From an uncultured Collinsella sp. (GTDB lineage Bacteria; Actinomycetota; Coriobacteriia; Coriobacteriales; Coriobacteriaceae): a stretch of 17,089 nucleotides of DNA. Below are positions 12,947 to 17,089 of the stretch, in pieces. The notes beneath the pieces were generated by a model, which did not search any database, was not told where the DNA came from, and worked only from the letters and a program-made list of their open reading frames with translations. The number at the start of each line of letters is the position of its first letter. The stretch's first letter is position 1. Both the position numbers and the translations under genes were made by a program. The stretch is from contig CAAFPY010000022.1 of assembly GCA_900764955.1 (NCBI GenBank), forward strand, positions 1 through 17,089, given 5' to 3'.

Positions 12947-14039
12947 CGGAGTACACGACCTTACCGGAACCCTCGACGCACTCGCCCACGCGGAACGGCT
13001 TCTCGCCCAGCGCGACCAGTGCCTCGGTCACGGCGGCCTCGTCCTCGGGGGCGACGATCAGGCACAGGCCGACGCCCATGTTGAAGGTCTTGCATGCCTC
13101 GTTGGGCGCGAGCTCGGCCTGACGCGACACGTAAGTAATAACGGGCGGAACGTCCCAACCCATCTCGGCGCCGTTGCGGGTGACCACGGCGTCAACGTCG
13201 TCGGCGAGCGCGCGGTTGAGGTTCTCGGTAATACCGCCGCCGGTGATGTGGGCGATAGCATGCACGTTGGCGCCGCCGCGCAGCAGCTCAAGAATCGGCT
13301 TCACATAAATGCGCGTGGGAGCCAGCAGGGCGTCAGCCAGCGAAGCGCCGCCGAGCTCCTCGAGCGGACGGCTCAGCTCCTCGGCCTTAGCGGCGGCCTC
13401 GGGCGTGCCCGGCTTAATACCGTCGACGCCGATGACCTTGCGCACGAGCGAGTAGCCGTTGGAGTGCACGCCGGTGGAAGGCAGGCCCAGGATCACATCG
13501 CCCGGGCGAACGTTCGCGGGGTCGAGCATCTTGGGACGATCGACGACGCCCACGGTAAAGCCGGCGAGGTCGTAGTCGGCCGGAGCCATAACGCCCGGGT
13601 GCTCGGCCATCTCGCCGCCCACGAGCGCGCAGCCCGCGAGCTTGCAGCCGTCGGCCACGCCCTTGATGATCTTTGCCATGTGCTCGGCCTCGATGTGACC
13701 GATGGCAACGTAGTCCAGGAAGAACAGCGGCTCGGCGCCCGAAGCCAGAATATCGTTGACGCACATAGCGACCAGGTCCTGGCCCACCGTCTCGTGACGG
13801 TCCATGATCTGGGCGAGCACGAGCTTGGTGCCCACGCCGTCGGTACCGCTGATCAGGATCGGGTCTTCCATATCCTTAAGCGCGGCGGCCGAGAACAGGC
13901 CGCCAAAGCCACCGATGCCGCCGATGACCTCGGGGCGGTTGGTGTCCTTGACCATCTGCTTAATAGCGTCGACGGCGCGGCCGCCCTCGGCGGTATCGAC
14001 GCCGGCGTCCTCGTACGTCACATGCTTGCTGTCGCTCAT
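12936..14039 (-). CDS. purM: Phosphoribosylformylglycinamidine cyclo-ligase (AIR synthetase)
   Basis: A 367-residue cytoplasmic enzyme that closes the imidazole ring using ATP, the fifth step of purine synthesis. It begins with TYEDAGVD (8-15) and carries the nucleotide-binding GTDGVGTK (65-72), CVNDILASGAEPLFFLDY (93-110) and GGEMAEHPG (141-149), where most relatives have GGETAEMPG. The C-terminal half has the usual GLPSTGVHSNGYSLVR and HITGGG segments. ATG at 14039 follows AGAGGAAGG by 5 bases. A weak -35-like TTGATA lies upstream on the minus strand near 14125-14140, so purM may have its own promoter in addition to purF read-through. Confidence 0.95.
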   Translation of the reverse strand: MSDSKHVTYEDAGVDTAEGGRAVDAIKQMVKDTNRPEVIGGIGGFGGLFSAAALKDMEDPILISGTDGVGTKLVLAQIMDRHETVGQDLVAMCVNDILASGAEPLFFLDYVAIGHIEAEHMAKIIKGVADGCKLAGCALVGGEMAEHPGVMAPADYDLAGFTVGVVDRPKMLDPANVRPGDVILGLPSTGVHSNGYSLVRKVIGVDGIKPGTPEAAAKAEELSRPLEELGGASLADALLAPTRIYVKPILELLRGGANVHAIAHITGGGITENLNRALADDVDAVVTRNGAEMGWDVPPVITYVSRQAELAPNEACKTFNMGVGLCLIVAPEDEAAVTEALVALGEKPFRVGECVEGSGKVVYSDER

Positions 14040-14155
14040 CTGAGCCTTCCTCTCCCACTACCGTCTGACGAGCAGGCGCCAAACGGTGCTCATAGTTGCG
14101 CCATTTCGGCGCGCGCCATAACAGCACGCGCCGTCATATCAACAAAACAGCAGGT

Positions 14156-14196
14156 AAAACCTACCAAAATAAACCTGTCCCTACATGGCAGGTTTT
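14156..14196. repeat. 37-bp REP-like palindromic repeat, copy 3, overlapping the purF stop
   Basis: AAAACCTACC (14156-14165) and GGCAGGTTTT (14187-14196) flank AAAATAAACCTGTCCCTACAT. It shares arms and core with the copies at 2922-2957 and 3087-3122. The last two bases fall inside the purF stop codon (minus strand TAA at 14195-14197). It lies between purF and purM and could reduce read-through or stabilise the purF mRNA end; the RNA has U-runs but a short stem. Confidence 0.65.
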
Positions 14197-15865
14197 AGGC
14201 CTCGCCGTGCTCCTCTTCCCAGCTGCGGTCGACATATTTCTCGACCACGGCGTCGTCGTCAAAGTGCAGCGGCTTGTCCAGGTTGCGGGGCTTAAAGCCC
14301 TCCATGAACTTATCGCGGCCAAAGCTCTCGGGAATCGCCACGGGATAGCGGCCGGTAAAGCACGCGTCGCAGTAGCCGCCCTTGGGCATGACCTTCAGCA
14401 GGCCCTCGACCGAAAGGAAGGCCAGCGAATCGGCGCCAATGTACTCGCAGATCTCATCGACCGTCTTGTTGGCGCTGATGAGCTGCGACTGCACGTCGGT
14501 ATCGATGCCATAGAAGCACGGCCAGATGACCTCGGGCGAGTTGATGCGGATGTGAATCTCCTTGGCGCCGGCGTTGCGCAGCATCTTGACGAGCTGCACC
14601 ATGGTGGTGCCGCGCACGATGGAGTCGTCGATCACGACCAGGCGCTTGCCCTCGATGTTGTCGCGCAGCGGGTTAAGCTTCATGCGCACGCCCATGGCGC
14701 GCAGCTCCTGCGTGGGCTCAATAAACGTGCGGCCCACGTAACGGTTCTTGATGAGGCCCTCGCCAAAGGGAATACCGCTCTCATGCGAATAGCCCTCCGC
14801 GGGCGGCAGGCCGGAGTCGGGCACGCCGATGACTAGGTCGGCCTCGACGGGCTCCTCGTGTGCCAGCTGGCGGCCCATGTCGTAACGGCAGGCATAGACG
14901 CTCTTGCCGTTCATGATGGAGTCGGGGCGGGCAAAGTAGACCTGCTCAAAGATGCAGTTAGCGGGCTCTTTGGCAGCGGGCACGCCCTGCTCGGATACCA
15001 GGCCCTCGGCGCTGATGCGCAAAATCTCGCCAGGGCGGACGTCGCGCACGTACTCGGCGCCCACAATGTCGAGCGCACAAGTCTCGGAGGCGACGACCCA
15101 GCCGCCGGCGCGGGTGACATGGGTGGCAACGTCAACCGTCGCGGCGCCGTCCTGCGACGGCAGCTGCGAAACGGATGCGGCATCGGCCTGGTCCAGGCCC
15201 TCGTCCACCAGCTTGCCCAACACCAGTGGGCGGATGCCGTGCGGATCGCGGAAGGCGTAGAGCGCCTGCTCGTTGATGAGCGTCATGGCATAACCGCCAC
15301 GCACGAGCTCCATGGTCTTGCGAATGCCCTCGCGCAGGTGGCCCGTACGCTGGGTAAAGTAGCCGATGAGCTTGGTCGCGACCTCGGAATCCGAATTGGA
15401 GAGGAACGGCACGCCCAGCTCGATCAGCTGGCGGCGCAGCTCGTCGGTGTTGACGAGGGTGCCGTTGTGCGCGAGCGCGATAATGACGCTATTGATGGTA
15501 GAGAGGTGCGGCTGAGAGGCTTCCCAGCTCTTGGCGCCGGCGGTGCCGTAGCGCACATGACCCACGGCCAGCTGACCGGAGAGCGTCGACAGGTCGGCGT
15601 TGGAGAACACGCGGTCGAGCAGGCCCAGATCCTTGCGGACCATAACCGTACCGCCGTCACCCACGGCGATTCCCGCCGATTCTTGGCCACGGTGCTGCAG
15701 TGCACGCAGGCCAAAGTACGTCAGTCGAGCCACGTCGCGATCGGGCGCCCAAACACCAAAAACGCCGCATTCCTCATGCAGCTGGTCGGAGTCCGGATCA
15801 TGCGTCGACATGGCGTTCACCTGTCCCGCGGCGCGCTCGGCCGCGCGGATGGTTTCTTGAGACAT
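14195..15865 (-). CDS. purF: Amidophosphoribosyltransferase (glutamine PRPP amidotransferase)
   Basis: A 556-residue enzyme that makes phosphoribosylamine from PRPP and glutamine, the committed step of purine synthesis. The glutaminase nucleophile is C33 in EECGVFGV, so residues 1-32 form a long propeptide to be removed. LRALQHRGQESAGIA (53-67) and GHVRYGT (102-108) follow. The PRPP loop VIDDSIVRGTT is at 411-421. C304, C450, C499 and C502 are candidate [4Fe-4S] ligands, as in the Bacillus-type enzyme. An insertion of roughly 33 residues (about 221-254) separates LVLGKL from GWVVASETCALD, which are nearly adjacent in the Bacillus enzyme. ATG at 15865 has GAGGGG 6 bases upstream. It heads the purF-purM-purN direction, 155 bases before purM. 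Confidence 0.95.
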   Translation of the reverse strand: MSQETIRAAERAAGQVNAMSTHDPDSDQLHEECGVFGVWAPDRDVARLTYFGLRALQHRGQESAGIAVGDGGTVMVRKDLGLLDRVFSNADLSTLSGQLAVGHVRYGTAGAKSWEASQPHLSTINSVIIALAHNGTLVNTDELRRQLIELGVPFLSNSDSEVATKLIGYFTQRTGHLREGIRKTMELVRGGYAMTLINEQALYAFRDPHGIRPLVLGKLVDEGLDQADAASVSQLPSQDGAATVDVATHVTRAGGWVVASETCALDIVGAEYVRDVRPGEILRISAEGLVSEQGVPAAKEPANCIFEQVYFARPDSIMNGKSVYACRYDMGRQLAHEEPVEADLVIGVPDSGLPPAEGYSHESGIPFGEGLIKNRYVGRTFIEPTQELRAMGVRMKLNPLRDNIEGKRLVVIDDSIVRGTTMVQLVKMLRNAGAKEIHIRINSPEVIWPCFYGIDTDVQSQLISANKTVDEICEYIGADSLAFLSVEGLLKVMPKGGYCDACFTGRYPVAIPESFGRDKFMEGFKPRNLDKPLHFDDDAVVEKYVDRSWEEEHGEA

Positions 15866-15906
15866 GGCATCCCCTCAGAGCCTCGTATTTTGGCGTTACC
15901 CGCCTT

Positions 15907-15912
15907 ATTATA
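15907..15912 (-). promoter_or_regulatory. -10 box of the purF promoter
   Basis: On the minus strand the bases are a perfect TATAAT, about 42 bases upstream of the purF ATG, preceded by GTGCG. The -35 position is GC-rich and weak. An AT-rich palindrome GCTTTTTAAAAGC (15949-15961) lies farther upstream and could be an operator or UP-like element; no known PUR box is recognised. No purine riboswitch is visible in the short leader. Confidence 0.5.
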
Positions 15913-16095
15913 CGCACGGCGCGACGCGCTCCCCCGTGCATGAACAGCGCTTTTTAAAAGCCCACCGAGCTAATAATCCGTTTTGTGGCCAAACATTTTA
16001 TCGGTCTGTCCAGTGCAAGCGCCCGCGCCCCCAGATGGCCGCCGCGTCCACCGTTGAGGGCTGCATTGTTGCAATTGGGACGTTCGTCCTGTCTT

Positions 16096-16124
16096 TTGGC
16101 AGGTCGGCGGCGTATCCTTGTAAT
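16096..16124 (+). promoter_or_regulatory. Promoter of the CmpB-family gene
   Basis: TTGGCA (16096-16101), a 17-bp spacer, then TGTAAT (16119-16124): each box matches the consensus at five of six positions. Transcription would begin near 16131, leaving a 20-base leader with GAGAAAGG 6 bases before the ATG. Just upstream, GGGACGTTCGTCC (16078-16090) repeats the GGGACGTTCC-like motif seen at 11569 and may be a REP remnant or an operator. Confidence 0.55.
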
Positions 16125-16150
16125 CTAGGACAAAGCGAGAAAGGTTCTGT

Positions 16151-17089
16151 ATGGATCGAAACGGACTCGACCCCAGCGTCCCCAGCGCCACGGAGGTCAA
16201 GAAGATTCCCCTCATCATTAAGGTGTACGCCGTCCTGTGCATCCTGTCCGGCGTGGGCACACTCCCGTCGGTCGCCGCCTTTATGTGGCAGGTCATCACC
16301 GCGCTCATTAACGGCAATGCCGCTGCCAAGCTCGGCGACAACACACTCGTCGCGGTCGGCCTTATCGTCGCCGGCATCATGCTCTCTGCGGCAAGTGCCG
16401 TCATCCTGATCATCTTTGGCCTGGACCTTATCAAAAACCAGCGCCGCAACGCCGCCCGCCTGTCCTACATCCTTATTGCATTCACCGTCGTCGAGCTTTT
16501 GGTTGACGTGATGCTCCAGGGCATCGGGCCCTTCTTGCTTCGCCCTGCCATCCAGCTCGGCATCCTCGTCGCGCTTTCGGCCACCGTCGACCCCACGCTG
16601 CGCCAGGAGCGCGAGCTGCAGCGCCGCCTGCAGGAGATGCTCGATCGCGACGCCGCCGCCGAGGGCATGCTCGGGCGCGATGAAACCGGCGAAGGTTACA
16701 TCAAGCTCAACTACTTCAACCTGTTCTGGGTATTCTTTGTCTGCTGCATACTCGGCCTGATCGCCGAGGACATCTGGCACATGACGGTCGACGACCCGGG
16801 CGTCTACCAGAACCGCGCCGGCATGCTGTTTGGCCCCTTCAGCCCCATCTACGGATTTGGCGCCGTGCTCATGACCATGGTGCTCAACCGCTTCTACAAA
16901 AAGAACCCCATCATTATCTTTTTGGTGAGCGCACTGCTCGGTGCAAGCTTTGAGGTGTTCGTGGGCTGGTTTATGCAGACCTCGTTCGGTGTGGTCTCGT
17001 GGAGCTACTCGCATATGAAGCTCTTTGGCATGCCCGATCCGCTCGCCGTCCTTACCGGCGGGCGGACCCGCCCAAGCGTCCCCCTCCCC
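16151..17089 (+). CDS. CmpB-family putative ABC transporter permease (3' truncated by the window)
   Basis: The first 313 residues are present and the frame is open at the window end. After a soluble start, the N-terminal half has about four hydrophobic segments (about 21-50, 66-92, 103-122 and 128-145), then a charged linker (147-180, RQERELQRRLQEMLDRD, likely helical). From about 187 it matches the ABC_trans_CmpB family: FNLFWVFFVCCILGLIAED, FGPFSPIYGFGAVLM (227-241), LLGASFEVFVGWFMQ (262-276) and SWSYSH. The family is called a permease by annotation only; no transported substrate is established. The start has GAGAAAGG 6 bases upstream and its own promoter, divergent from purF. The N-terminal extra membrane half is beyond the basic CmpB domain. 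Confidence 0.85.
   Translation, partial: MDRNGLDPSVPSATEVKKIPLIIKVYAVLCILSGVGTLPSVAAFMWQVITALINGNAAAKLGDNTLVAVGLIVAGIMLSAASAVILIIFGLDLIKNQRRNAARLSYILIAFTVVELLVDVMLQGIGPFLLRPAIQLGILVALSATVDPTLRQERELQRRLQEMLDRDAAAEGMLGRDETGEGYIKLNYFNLFWVFFVCCILGLIAEDIWHMTVDDPGVYQNRAGMLFGPFSPIYGFGAVLMTMVLNRFYKKNPIIIFLVSALLGASFEVFVGWFMQTSFGVVSWSYSHMKLFGMPDPLAVLTGGRTRPSVPLP

Noticed and set aside
13248..15943. Long plus-strand frames opposite purM and purF
   Set aside because: Shadows of purM and purF; no family match and no initiation signals.
1..17089. CRISPR array, tRNA, rRNA, tmRNA or a classical riboswitch
   Set aside because: No regularly spaced direct repeats, no cloverleaf with a CCA end, and no recognisable riboswitch core in any leader.

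Overview
The window is a GC-rich actinobacterial chromosome segment, most likely from Coriobacteriia and resembling Collinsella. The reasons are the high-GC codon use, AGAGG/AAAGG-type ribosome sites, an NfnAB-type flavin oxidoreductase suited to an anaerobe, a GluABCD-like amino-acid transporter order, a CmpB-family membrane protein, and many small intergenic palindromes built around GGGGACAG. The taxon is an inference; no rRNA gene is present.

Layout. (1) 1-360 is the 3' end of prs, closed by a strong terminator. (2) 361-2291 interrupts the common prs-pth neighbourhood. It holds two ~205-bp inverted-repeat elements (446-650 and 1973-2177) on either side of a less GC-rich orphan gene (813-1940). 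That gene's C-terminal half looks like a Vsr/DUF559-type PD-(D/E)XK nuclease, and it has no ribosome-binding site but a -10 hexamer placed for a leaderless mRNA. (3) 2292-2921 is pth. The gap 2922-3291 holds an inverted pair of 37-bp REP-like repeats, a 17-bp-stem terminator and the promoter of the next operon. (4) 3292-5531 is nfnA-nfnB (10-nt overlap), the two subunits of an electron-bifurcating transhydrogenase, ended by a terminator.

(5) 5660-9361, minus strand, is a five-gene run: ABC ATPase, substrate-binding lipoprotein, two permeases (a polar amino-acid importer in the GluABCD order), then a cytidylate-kinase-like gene behind a hairpin. (6) 9362-9711 has no gene. It holds the transporter promoter, a perfect 29-bp-arm palindrome, a 99-bp concentric palindrome and a hairpin at the yqeY stop. 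(7) 9712-11430, minus strand, is yqeY and a membrane-anchored PpiC/SurA-type foldase. (8) 11431-11654 holds a cluster of GGGGACAG/GGGACGTTCC palindromes. (9) 11655-12119 is a stand-alone PTS EIIA of the galactitol/fructose type.

(10) 12245-15865, minus strand, is the purine gene set purF-purM-purN, with purM and purN overlapping and a terminator after purN. (11) 15866-16150 is the divergent promoter region. (12) 16151 to the window edge is the 5' part of a CmpB-family membrane protein gene.

Most of the genes are housekeeping: PRPP supply (prs) and its use by PurF, de novo purine synthesis, peptidyl-tRNA recycling, redox balancing and amino-acid import. The less ordinary material is the prs-pth insertion with its paired elements and nuclease-like gene, and the dense set of interspersed palindromes in nearly every intergenic gap.
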